A stretch of 10,722 nucleotides of DNA. Origin: Gallionella sp. UBA6045 (GTDB lineage Bacteria > Pseudomonadota > Gammaproteobacteria > Burkholderiales > Gallionellaceae). The stretch spans positions 27,084 to 37,805 of the forward strand of contig DIYV01000189.1 in the NCBI GenBank assembly GCA_002429165.1, in the 5' to 3' direction. Positions 1 to 5,630 of this stretch are shown here, piece after piece (the stretch's first letter is position 1; every line of letters begins with the position of its first letter). Below the pieces are notes generated by a model. That model did no database searches, was not told where the DNA came from, and saw only the letters and a program-made list of their open reading frames with translations. The translations under genes and the position numbers were made by a program.

Positions 1-375
1 ACCGGCTTGACCTTGGGCACCGGTAGTGGCGGCGGCCTCTCCAGCAACTACAACGCCCTCTCAACGACCAGCTCGTCGGTCAATGTGACACCCGCTCCGC
101 TGACTCTGAGCGGCACGCAGGTATACAACGGCTTGACCGCTTACGCCGGAGCTAACTTGACCGCGACGGGCGTGAACGGCGAAACCTTCACTATCACTGG
201 CGCGGGCAACGCGGGCAACCTGGTCAGCGCCAACGTCCAGACCGGCAGCACGCTGGCGAGCCTCACCGGCTTGACCTTGGGCACCGGCAGCGGTGGCGGC
301 CTCTCCAGCAACTACAACGCCCTCTCAACGACCGGCTCGTCGGTCGATGTGACCACAGCACCGCTGAGCGTCATC
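1..375 (+). repeat. Tandem 264-bp (88-codon) repeat inside the adhesin gene
   Basis: Bases 1 to about 96 recur at 265 to about 360 with only a few mostly silent or conservative differences. Both copies encode TGLTLGTGSGGGLSSNYNAL followed by STT(S/G)SSV(N/D)VT. The offset is exactly 264 bp, so the reading frame is kept. The first copy is cut by the window edge, so more copies probably lie upstream. The close nucleotide match points to recent duplication or gene conversion. Confidence 0.9.
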
Positions 376-1245
376 GCGAATAACGCCAGCAAGATATACG
401 GCACCACGCAAACCTATCTGGGCACCGAATTTACCAGCAGTGGATTACAAAACGGTGAAACGATAGGCAATGTCAGCTTGACCAGCCCGCTGGGTGATGT
501 ATCGACCGCCCCCGTGACGGGCGGCGGCAGCCCCTACCTGATCCTCGCGAGTGCGGCAACGGGCGGCAGCTTCACTGCGAGCAACTACAACATCGGCTAC
601 ACCCCAGGCAACCTGACCGTCACCGACGTTCCCACTATAGATACCAAGCCCCCTATTTATACCGCGCAGAATCCGGATCCTAAGCCGCCGGTGATCGTGA
701 CGGTCTGGGACGCTCCACCACATGAGCCTCCAGTCACCATAACGAATGGGGGCATCAAATTGCCTCCCACTATGAACTCACCGCTTGTCATTGTGAATCC
801 GCCGCCTGTCACTGTGACGCCGCCGGTCACAGTGACTCCAGTGCCAGTCGCTGCAATTCCATTGCCAGAGGCGGTACGTATTGCCCAATCGCAAAAAGCG
901 CAGTTGAAGCGCGGTGCGAACATTCTGTTCGACACGGATAAGTCCGAGCCTAAAGACATGACGTTTTTGAATCAAATGGCGGATGCTGCTATTAACGGAA
1001 AGATGACCGTGATGATCTTTGGCTATACGGATATTGTTGGGTCGGTTGAATACAACCGTAAATTGTCGCTGCGTCGCGCAACACGAGTGAAAAATCTTTT
1101 GATTGCGCGCGGAGTGGATCCGAGCCGTATTCAGATAGTCGGCGAGGGCAAGGGTGCGCCAGCCGCAGATAACCGGACGGTCGAGGGCAGGGCGCTGAAT
1201 CGTCGAGTGGTTATCAAGGGAATGGAAGCTGGTGATGAACAATGA
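1..1245 (+). CDS. 3' part of a large YDG/MBG-repeat surface adhesin with C-terminal OmpA-like domain (partial)
   Basis: The frame is open from the first base, so the true start lies upstream; 414 codons are visible. Residues about 1-120 hold copies of an 88-residue repeat of YDG type (motifs such as YNGLTAY and SSNYNALSTT). Residues about 120-212 match an MBG-type repeat (KIYGTTQTY ... ASNYNIGYTPGNLTV). A Pro/Val/Thr-rich linker spans about 213-290. Residues about 300-412 form an OmpA-like domain with GYTDIVG, YNRKLSLRRA and EGRALNRRVVI. The two residues that bind diaminopimelate in OmpA-family domains are present (Asp344 and Arg359, 15 apart as in Acinetobacter OmpA). YDG/MBG repeats are typical of filamentous-haemagglutinin-type exoproteins, and a TpsB transporter gene follows, so this is probably the secreted TpsA partner. 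An OmpA end on such a protein is unusual and suggests anchoring to peptidoglycan. The N-terminal TPS domain is not visible, so TpsA identity is inferred. Confidence 0.85.
   Translation, partial: TGLTLGTGSGGGLSSNYNALSTTSSSVNVTPAPLTLSGTQVYNGLTAYAGANLTATGVNGETFTITGAGNAGNLVSANVQTGSTLASLTGLTLGTGSGGGLSSNYNALSTTGSSVDVTTAPLSVIANNASKIYGTTQTYLGTEFTSSGLQNGETIGNVSLTSPLGDVSTAPVTGGGSPYLILASAATGGSFTASNYNIGYTPGNLTVTDVPTIDTKPPIYTAQNPDPKPPVIVTVWDAPPHEPPVTITNGGIKLPPTMNSPLVIVNPPPVTVTPPVTVTPVPVAAIPLPEAVRIAQSQKAQLKRGANILFDTDKSEPKDMTFLNQMADAAINGKMTVMIFGYTDIVGSVEYNRKLSLRRATRVKNLLIARGVDPSRIQIVGEGKGAPAADNRTVEGRALNRRVVIKGMEAGDEQ
808..836 (+). repeat. Perfect 11-bp inverted repeat within the proline-rich linker
   Basis: GTCACTGTGAC (808-818) and GTCACAGTGAC (826-836) are exact reverse complements separated by 7 bases. 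They encode the repeated PVTVTP segments of the linker. The hairpin may simply follow from repeated Val-Thr codons. Confidence 0.6.
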
Positions 1246-1330
1246 AATGCTGGATCACATCGACTTCTTGTTGCAGCATCGTCAGCATCGTCAGCGTTTG
1301 TCAGTGGCTAAAACTTATATGCATCTCTAA
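1235..1330 (+). CDS. Small overlapping reading frame, 31 codons, unknown
   Basis: An ATG at 1235 lies 11 bases before the end of the adhesin gene in another frame and opens 31 codons (MNNEMLDHIDFLLQHRQHRQ...). It contains a 9-bp tandem repeat, CAGCATCGT, at about 1274-1291. Its stop codon TAA at 1328-1330 lies inside the left arm of the following palindromic element, so it could be a gene start truncated by that element. The overlap would allow translational coupling. I do not recognise it, and it may be a chance frame. Confidence 0.2.
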   Translation: MNNEMLDHIDFLLQHRQHRQRLSVAKTYMHL

Positions 1331-1422
1331 AAATTTGTCACCCTGGCGAGGGCCGGTGTCCAGTCTGTTGAAAATACTGGATTCCGGCCTTCGCCGGAAT
1401 GACGAAACCTGAATTTTTAGAG
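1325..1422. repeat. 98-bp palindromic intergenic element
   Basis: The outer arms CTCTAAAAATT (1325-1335) and AATTTTTAGAG (1412-1422) are perfect reverse complements. Inner arms at 1337-1364 and 1376-1403 pair at 22 of 28 positions around an 11-base loop. The inner arms end in GTCA/TGAC and carry the GGCGA.GGCCGG...TCCAG pattern of dispersed palindromic repeats common in betaproteobacteria. The element fills most of the gap between the adhesin and transporter genes. The right outer arm overlaps the ribosome-binding site of the small frame at 1431, so folding of the transcript could affect downstream translation. Confidence 0.8.
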
Positions 1423-1430
1423 GTGTCTTT

Positions 1431-1499
1431 ATGAAACATCAGAATTTATTTTTGGATAAAATATTATGCAAAGACTTCAAGCCAAACCCCTTGCTCTAG
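1431..1499 (+). CDS. Possible 22-codon leader peptide overlapping the tpsB start
   Basis: An ATG at 1431 is preceded at 5-base spacing by AGAGGTG (1419-1425), the best Shine-Dalgarno sequence in this gap. It opens 22 codons (MKHQNLFLDKILCKDFKPNP + LL) and stops with TAG at 1497-1499, inside the transporter gene. The transporter ATG at 1466 lies in another frame and has only a weak GGA about 9 bases upstream. This arrangement suits translational coupling. A frameshift that separated an older start from the rest of tpsB is another explanation. Confidence 0.35.
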   Translation: MKHQNLFLDKILCKDFKPNPLL

Positions 1500-3142
1500 C
1501 CTTAGTTTTGTTATCCAGTCTGGCGGCGCAAGCCGCTCCTGTCGCGCCCGATGCCGGGCAGACCAGTCGCGAACTGCAAAAACAACCTGAACTGAACGCC
1601 CCGAAGGCAACAGAGCCCTTGCACATTAAAGGCGACACCGCCCCGAAAGGAGCGGCTGATAACAATGTGCGCTTTGCCGTGAAAGCCATCCATGTTACCG
1701 GCAGCAGCATATATACAGCAGCCGTGTTGGAAGCCATGGTCGCCGGCCTGATCGGCAGTGAACGTACCTTGGCCGAACTCGAAGCCGGAGCAGAGCGCAT
1801 CACCGACTACTACCGCGCAAATTACTATGTGGTGGCACGTGCTTATCTGCCCGCACAGGACATCAAAGATGGCGTGGTCGTGATTAACGTATTGGAAGGA
1901 CGCGTCGGAGAGCAGCGTGTCGATAATCAATCGCGCATATCCGATGCCCGTGTCAACGGCTATTTGAGCGGCATCAAGAGCGGTGAGGTGCTGCAATCCA
2001 AACCGGTAGATCGCGCCCTGCTGCTGTTGAACGATACGCCGGGAGTGGGCGTCGCACGTGCCTATTTGCAACCGGGAGCCAGCGTCGGCACATCCGATCT
2101 CATCGTCGAATTGAAGCCTTCAGCGCCGTATAGCGGCAGCGTCGAGCTGGACAATTACGGCAACCGTTACACCGGCGAAAACCGTTTAGGCGGCAAACTT
2201 GCAATCAACAGCCCGTTCAAGCTGGGTGACCAATTCAGCTTGCGCGCGCTTACCAGTGGCCAGAACTTGGCCTATGCGCGGTTTGCGTATCAGCTACCGG
2301 TCGGCGACAGCGGCTTGCGTTTGGGCGCGGCTTATTCCAATACCCGCTACAAGTTGGGTAAGGAATTCGTCGCATTGCAAGCGCACGGCACGGCCAGCAG
2401 CGGCAGCCTGTTTGCGGTTTACCCGTTCATCCGCAGCCAGGTCGGCAACCTTACGGGCACATTGACTTGGGAAGACAAGAAGCTCAACGACCGGACGGAT
2501 GCGCCCATCACGTCAACCGACAAGCACGTTCAACTGACCAACCTTGGTTTGGCGGGAAATATTCAGGATGCGTTAGGCGGTGCGGCGGTCAACTCGTTCG
2601 ATTTGTCGCTGGTGTCCGGTCGTCTGAGCATGGATGCAGCATCATTGGTCGTGGATACTGCAACCGCCAAAAGCAATGGCATGTTCACGCGCCTGGCCTA
2701 CAACATCAACCGCCAGCAACGCATTACTGACAGCGACACGCTGTCGCTTGCGCTCTCCGGCCAGCGAGCCAACAAAAACCTTAATTCCTCCGAGCAGTTT
2801 TCTCTGGGCGGAGCCAATGGCGTGCGTGCTTATCCGCTAGGTGAGGGCGTTGGCGACCAAGGCTGGCTGGCTAATGTGGAGCTGCTGCATGGCTTCAAGA
2901 ATAGCCTGCAATGCAGCATGTTCTACGATGCGGGTGCGGTGGACATCAACCGTACTCAGTATACGACCGGTGCAAACACACGACACATCGCGGGTGCGGG
3001 TGTGGGGGCGAATGCAACGCTCGCCGGGGTGCAGATCAAAGCCTATCTGGCCTGGCGAACCAGCGGTGGTCAACCTACTTCAGAGCCCGCCACAGTCAAG
3101 CGTAATCCTAGATTGTGGTTACAACTGGGCAAACAGTTCTGA
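1466..3142 (+). CDS. TpsB/FhaC/ShlB-family two-partner-secretion outer-membrane transporter
   Basis: The 558-residue product has the usual family length. Residues 1-23 form a signal peptide (LALALVLLSSLAAQA). A charged linker covers about 24-66, then a POTRA_2 domain (about 67-145, VRFAVKAIHVTG ... VVVINVLEGRVGE) and a second POTRA-like region to about 215. The rest is a beta-barrel beginning near SVELDNYGNRYTGENRLGG. The VRAYP motif at 453-457 is the family form of the conserved VRGY/F motif of the barrel-plugging L6 loop. The protein ends in Phe, as expected for a BAM-dependent barrel. Its role is to move a TpsA exoprotein across the outer membrane without ATP; the likely cargo is the adhesin just upstream, with the palindromic element between them. 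The ATG at 1466 is chosen because it gives a complete signal peptide. No clear terminator was seen after the stop. Confidence 0.92.
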   Translation: MQRLQAKPLALALVLLSSLAAQAAPVAPDAGQTSRELQKQPELNAPKATEPLHIKGDTAPKGAADNNVRFAVKAIHVTGSSIYTAAVLEAMVAGLIGSERTLAELEAGAERITDYYRANYYVVARAYLPAQDIKDGVVVINVLEGRVGEQRVDNQSRISDARVNGYLSGIKSGEVLQSKPVDRALLLLNDTPGVGVARAYLQPGASVGTSDLIVELKPSAPYSGSVELDNYGNRYTGENRLGGKLAINSPFKLGDQFSLRALTSGQNLAYARFAYQLPVGDSGLRLGAAYSNTRYKLGKEFVALQAHGTASSGSLFAVYPFIRSQVGNLTGTLTWEDKKLNDRTDAPITSTDKHVQLTNLGLAGNIQDALGGAAVNSFDLSLVSGRLSMDAASLVVDTATAKSNGMFTRLAYNINRQQRITDSDTLSLALSGQRANKNLNSSEQFSLGGANGVRAYPLGEGVGDQGWLANVELLHGFKNSLQCSMFYDAGAVDINRTQYTTGANTRHIAGAGVGANATLAGVQIKAYLAWRTSGGQPTSEPATVKRNPRLWLQLGKQF

Positions 3143-3194
3143 TAGTCTCTTCGCAGGGATTTTTAAACCCAGATAGTTCATTAGCAATAAAACA

Positions 3195-3243
3195 CGTCAT
3201 TCCCTGTCACCCTCGCGAAGGCGGGGGGCAGGCGGGAATCCAG
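3195..3243 (+). repeat. Left 49-bp terminal inverted repeat
   Basis: This arm begins CGTCATTCCCTGTCACCC and ends GGCGGGAATCCAG. It matches the reverse complement of 3551-3599 at all 49 positions. Its ends resemble the GTCATTCC...GGAATCCAG repeats dispersed in many betaproteobacterial genomes. The arm is itself partly self-complementary. Confidence 0.95.
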
Positions 3244-3264
3244 ACAATCAGAAATCGCCCACGA

Positions 3265-3489
3265 ATAACCAGCGACTTGGCTGGCGTTTTTTGCCAGCTT
3301 ATAACCAGCCACTTGATTGTCGTTCTTTGACAATCTAGTGGAATGGCTAGGAGTTCCATCAGTCGAATGGCTATAACCAATCACTTGCTGCGCTGTTTGC
3401 AGCTTAGTGAGATGGCTAGTCGTTTCACCAGTTGTTTCATCATAACCAGCCACTTTGCCACCGTACTTTGGTGGCTTAGTGGAATGGCT
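3265..3489 (-). ncRNA. Candidate structured RNA: tandem array of covarying hairpins
   Basis: Four hairpins were read by eye. Inner stems on the plus strand are GCTGGC/GCCAGC (3280-3298), GATTGTC/GACAATC (3315-3335), GCTGC/GCAGC (3387-3403) and GCCACC/GGTGGC (3457-3475). Each closes a 7-base loop: GTTTTTT, GTTCTTT, GCTGTTT and GTACTTT. The last three hairpins also have an outer stem, CCACT/AGTGG, TCACT/AGTGA and CCACT/AGTGG, showing a paired C-G to T-A change. A further outer pairing of AACCA with TGGCT closes each unit (3303-3348, 3375-3417, 3444-3489). It has an A-C mismatch on the plus strand, which is a G-U pair on the minus strand, so minus-strand RNA fits better. The first hairpin lacks the outer arms. 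The family is unknown to me, and expression is not shown. Confidence 0.5.
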
Positions 3490-3550
3490 AGTTGTTTCAT
3501 CAGTGGGAAACTTAATTGGTTTTGTCCGCGTTGCGGAACATATTTTCTCG

Positions 3551-3599
3551 CTGGATTCCCGCCTGCCCCCCGCCTTCGCGAGGGTGACAGGGAATGACG
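3551..3599 (-). repeat. Right 49-bp terminal inverted repeat
   Basis: This is the exact reverse complement of 3195-3243, beginning CTGGATTCCCGCCTGCC and ending GGGAATGACG. The lack of any mismatch implies a recent origin or continuing correction between the arms. Confidence 0.95.
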
Positions 3600-3646
3600 A
3601 GCCTATCGGATTATCTGGGTTAAACCCAATCTGAACAGGAATAACG

Positions 3647-3790
3647 ATGAGTACATTCGCCTTCTATCAAAAAGTCGTGGCACTCAATTCCGATGTGCAC
3701 CGCGAATCCGAGATTCGCCGCCGATGAGGCCAATTGCGCCGCTGCATTAGTTTGGGCAGGATGCAGCCGCCATCCTCTTGTTGACATTGA
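3647..3790 (+). pseudogene. Broken gene start resembling the N-terminus of a SapC-family protein
   Basis: An ATG at 3647 with AGGA (3637-3640) upstream opens 26 codons (MSTFAFYQKVVALNSDVHRE...) and stops with TGA at 3725-3727. The FYQKVVALNSDVHRE segment resembles, from memory, the beginning of SapC-like proteins. After the stop, another frame gives RFAADEANCAAALV and then RHPLVDI, which loosely recall the following conserved SapC segments. That would make this a frameshifted remnant with most of the gene lost. The match is weak; a short unrelated peptide gene is possible. It begins 47 bp after the right arm of the MITE-like element. Confidence 0.35.
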
Positions 3791-3816
3791 TGCTGACTTT
3801 TGCCATGCTGTCACTT

Positions 3817-4227
3817 ATGTCTCACCTCTCAAGAAAAGTTGTTGCCGTACTGCTGGCCATTTGGCTGCCGTTGTTCAGCGGCTATGCCTTGGCGGATTCG
3901 ATCGTCATGCAGAACATGCGCGGTGACTGTCATGGCGGGCAACAAATCGCGCTTTCCATGCAGCATGATTCGGCTTCGCACCAGCACATGCATCACGTTC
4001 AAATGTCCGCCAATGATCATCAACCAGCCGGTCGGCATGACAGTCAAAGCTCCACTAGTAATGATAATTGCGGCCTTTGCCAGCTCGCTTGCAGCGGATA
4101 TTTTGCTGTCACAGTTTTTGATATGGCGGCAATTGAACCCTCGTCACAGTCATTCACGCTTTTCTCGACCGAATTTCAATCCGTCACTACAGCCCCTCTT
4201 GATCCGCCCCCTCTCGCTCGCGTTTAA
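3817..4227 (+). CDS. Small exported His/Met/Cys-rich protein (DUF2946-like), probable periplasmic metal-binding partner of Cus
   Basis: The 136-residue product begins with a signal peptide (RKVVAVLLAIWLPLFSGYALA, cleaved near residue 26). The mature part has Met and His clusters between residues 31 and 74 (QHDSASHQHMHHVQM). Cys38-His39 and a CGLCQLAC motif (Cys85, Cys88, Cys92) follow. These suggest binding of Cu(I), Ag(I) or another soft metal. The size, signal peptide and CxxC pattern resemble DUF2946 proteins often found beside metal-efflux genes. In Cupriavidus metallidurans a small gene, cusD, precedes cusCBAF, and this gene holds the same position. The frame is also open upstream with starts at 3790 and 3805. 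I chose 3817 because it gives a compact signal peptide, but no start has a strong ribosome-binding site. Confidence 0.6.
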   Translation: MSHLSRKVVAVLLAIWLPLFSGYALADSIVMQNMRGDCHGGQQIALSMQHDSASHQHMHHVQMSANDHQPAGRHDSQSSTSNDNCGLCQLACSGYFAVTVFDMAAIEPSSQSFTLFSTEFQSVTTAPLDPPPLARV

Positions 4228-4228
4228 C

Positions 4229-4307
4229 GCGGGACGAGTCCGTCTGTTATTCCCCTTGGTTTGATTTCATAGTCCCTGTTTGATTTCATAATCCGGCCTC
4301 GTCCCGC
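4229..4307 (+). promoter_or_regulatory. Intergenic control region before cusC: 10-bp inverted repeat enclosing a 19-bp direct repeat
   Basis: GCGGGACGAG (4229-4238) and CTCGTCCCGC (4298-4307) are perfect reverse complements 59 bp apart. Between them GTTTGATTTCATARTCC occurs twice, at 4259-4275 and 4278-4294, with a 19-bp period. The second copy contains CATAAT (4287-4292), five of six matches to a -10 box. TTGATT (4261-4266) could serve as a -35 box at a long 20-bp spacing, as at MerR-type metalloregulator promoters, although no MerR-like dyad was seen in the spacer. The direct repeat might be an operator for a response regulator. The inverted repeat could instead act as a weak terminator or attenuator. 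Function is inferred from position only. Confidence 0.35.
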
Positions 4308-4367
4308 ACCGTGCGGCGGTCGCTTGCGGCTGTCCGATTGCATTTCAATGCAAGAAGGAAGCGGAAC

Positions 4368-5630
4368 ATGAAAACATTCTTTTTTACGATGCTGTGCGCG
4401 CTCTGGATTGCACAAGCCAGCGCTGCCGATGAACCATTGCTGGGCAAAAACCTGGCCGGATTGCTTGACTACGCGCGCGTACATAATCCGGAATTTGCGG
4501 CGGCACATTACGATGCGGATGCCGCGCAGCAGCGGGTGCAGTCTGCATCGGCCTTGCCCGATCCGGTGTTGCGCACCGAGCTGATGGACATTACCAATCA
4601 GGGCACAAACAAAGGAACCAGCCTGTTGCCGTCGCAAGTCGGCAGTACGCGCTATACGTTGTTGCAAAGTTTTCCGTGGTTCGGTAAGCGCGATTTGCAG
4701 CGCGAGGTTGCCGAGGCGCAAGTCGCGCAAACCGATGGCCAGGTGACTGCAACCTGGGCTGATTTATCGAGCAGTATCAAATCTGTCTATGCGCAGTATT
4801 ACTACTGGTCCGGCAGCGAACGGCTTGCCCGTGAAACGCTGGATTTACTGAACAGTCTGGAGCAAGTCGCACAGACGCGTTATGCCAACGGGCTTGGAGC
4901 ACAGCAGGAAGTGATACGCGCTCAAGTCGAGCAAACCGGCTTGCGCGGCGAGTTGATCGATCTGGATAACGAGAGTCATAACATTCAAGCCCGGCTGAAT
5001 ACATTGTTGTCGCGACCTGCGATGACAGCGCTGGCAGAACCTGCATCGTTGCGCCCCCTGCCAGCCCCCGCGCAACTCGATTACACCGCGCTGGAGAAAA
5101 AATTGCTCGCACGCAATCCACAATTGCTGATCGCTGATGCGCGCATCAAGGCAGCGGAAAAGTCCCGCGATCTTGCCTATAACAACCGTTTCCCCGGATT
5201 TACGCTGGGAGTTGCGCCGACGCAGAGCGGCGGTGCTATCAAGACCTGGGACCTGATGGTCGAGTTGAATATCCCGCTGCAACAGGGATCGCGTCGCTCG
5301 CAGGAATACGAGGCAGAGTCCATGCTGGAGGCTTCCGGCGCGCGCAAGAAAGCGCTGCTCAACCGGATGTTGTCGGATTTGTCGGAAAGCATCTCCAGCC
5401 TGGAAACCGCACGGCGCACTGAATCATTGACTGCGACCCAGTTGCTGCCGCAAGCAGAGCTGAACTATCAATCTGCCTTGGCCGGTTATGAAACCGGCAA
5501 AGTGGATTTCGCTATCCTGCTGGATGCACAGCGGCAAATTCTGAAAGCCAGACAGCAGCAACTCAAGGCACAGCTTGAAGAACAGTTGCGCCTGGCAGAG
5601 ATCGAACGTTTGTTGGGAGAAGAGTTATGA
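4368..5630 (+). CDS. cusC: CusC-type outer-membrane channel (TolC family) of the Cu/Ag efflux complex
   Basis: The 420-residue product begins with a signal peptide (MKTFFFTMLCALWIAQASA, cleaved near residue 19). Two outer-membrane-efflux-protein repeats follow, rich in long amphipathic helices that build the periplasmic tunnel. The first includes HNPEFAAAHYDADAAQQRV and the second NPQLLIADARIKAAEKS, each ending in the helix pairs typical of TolC. E. coli CusC is a lipoprotein, but no lipobox cysteine is seen here. The ATG at 4368 is chosen over upstream in-frame starts because of the signal peptide and the AGAAGGAAG purine tract just before it. Its stop overlaps the cusB start by 4 bases (ATGA), indicating coupled translation. 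Substrate assignment comes from the pump and chaperone genes downstream. Confidence 0.88.
   Translation: MKTFFFTMLCALWIAQASAADEPLLGKNLAGLLDYARVHNPEFAAAHYDADAAQQRVQSASALPDPVLRTELMDITNQGTNKGTSLLPSQVGSTRYTLLQSFPWFGKRDLQREVAEAQVAQTDGQVTATWADLSSSIKSVYAQYYYWSGSERLARETLDLLNSLEQVAQTRYANGLGAQQEVIRAQVEQTGLRGELIDLDNESHNIQARLNTLLSRPAMTALAEPASLRPLPAPAQLDYTALEKKLLARNPQLLIADARIKAAEKSRDLAYNNRFPGFTLGVAPTQSGGAIKTWDLMVELNIPLQQGSRRSQEYEAESMLEASGARKKALLNRMLSDLSESISSLETARRTESLTATQLLPQAELNYQSALAGYETGKVDFAILLDAQRQILKARQQQLKAQLEEQLRLAEIERLLGEEL

Larger units (their letters stand above)
3195..3599. mobile_element. 405-bp MITE-like element with perfect 49-bp terminal inverted repeats
   Basis: Two perfect 49-bp inverted arms enclose 307 bp that hold a tandem hairpin array and no convincing gene. 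No transposase is encoded, so any movement would need enzymes supplied elsewhere. Just outside lie weaker outer arms, AACCCAGATA (3166-3175) and TATCTGGGTT (3612-3621), so the true ends could be farther out. I found no clear target-site duplication next to either pair of arms. It lies between the tpsB stop and a broken gene fragment, a place where insertion would be tolerated. A mobile nature is inferred from structure alone. Confidence 0.6.

Noticed and set aside
7..1245. TTG at 7 as the real start of the adhesin gene
   Set aside because: The frame is open through base 1, and the codons before the TTG match the internal repeat at 265, so this is an interior position.
3265..3489. CRISPR array
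   Set aside because: The repeats are only partly conserved, the variable parts are paired stem arms rather than spacers, and unit spacing is irregular (36, 69, 72 bp).
3265..3489. Integron attC sites or REP/REPIN sequences
   Set aside because: No GTTRRRY core sites or integrase are seen, and the units lack the conserved GTAG/GTGG-plus-stem form of REPs; conserved loop with variable stem is the reverse of the REP pattern.
3781..3809. Promoter with TTGACA (3781-3786) before the small metal-binding protein
   Set aside because: The -35 match is perfect, but the best -10 at 17-bp spacing (CATGCT) matches only three of six bases and overlaps candidate start codons.
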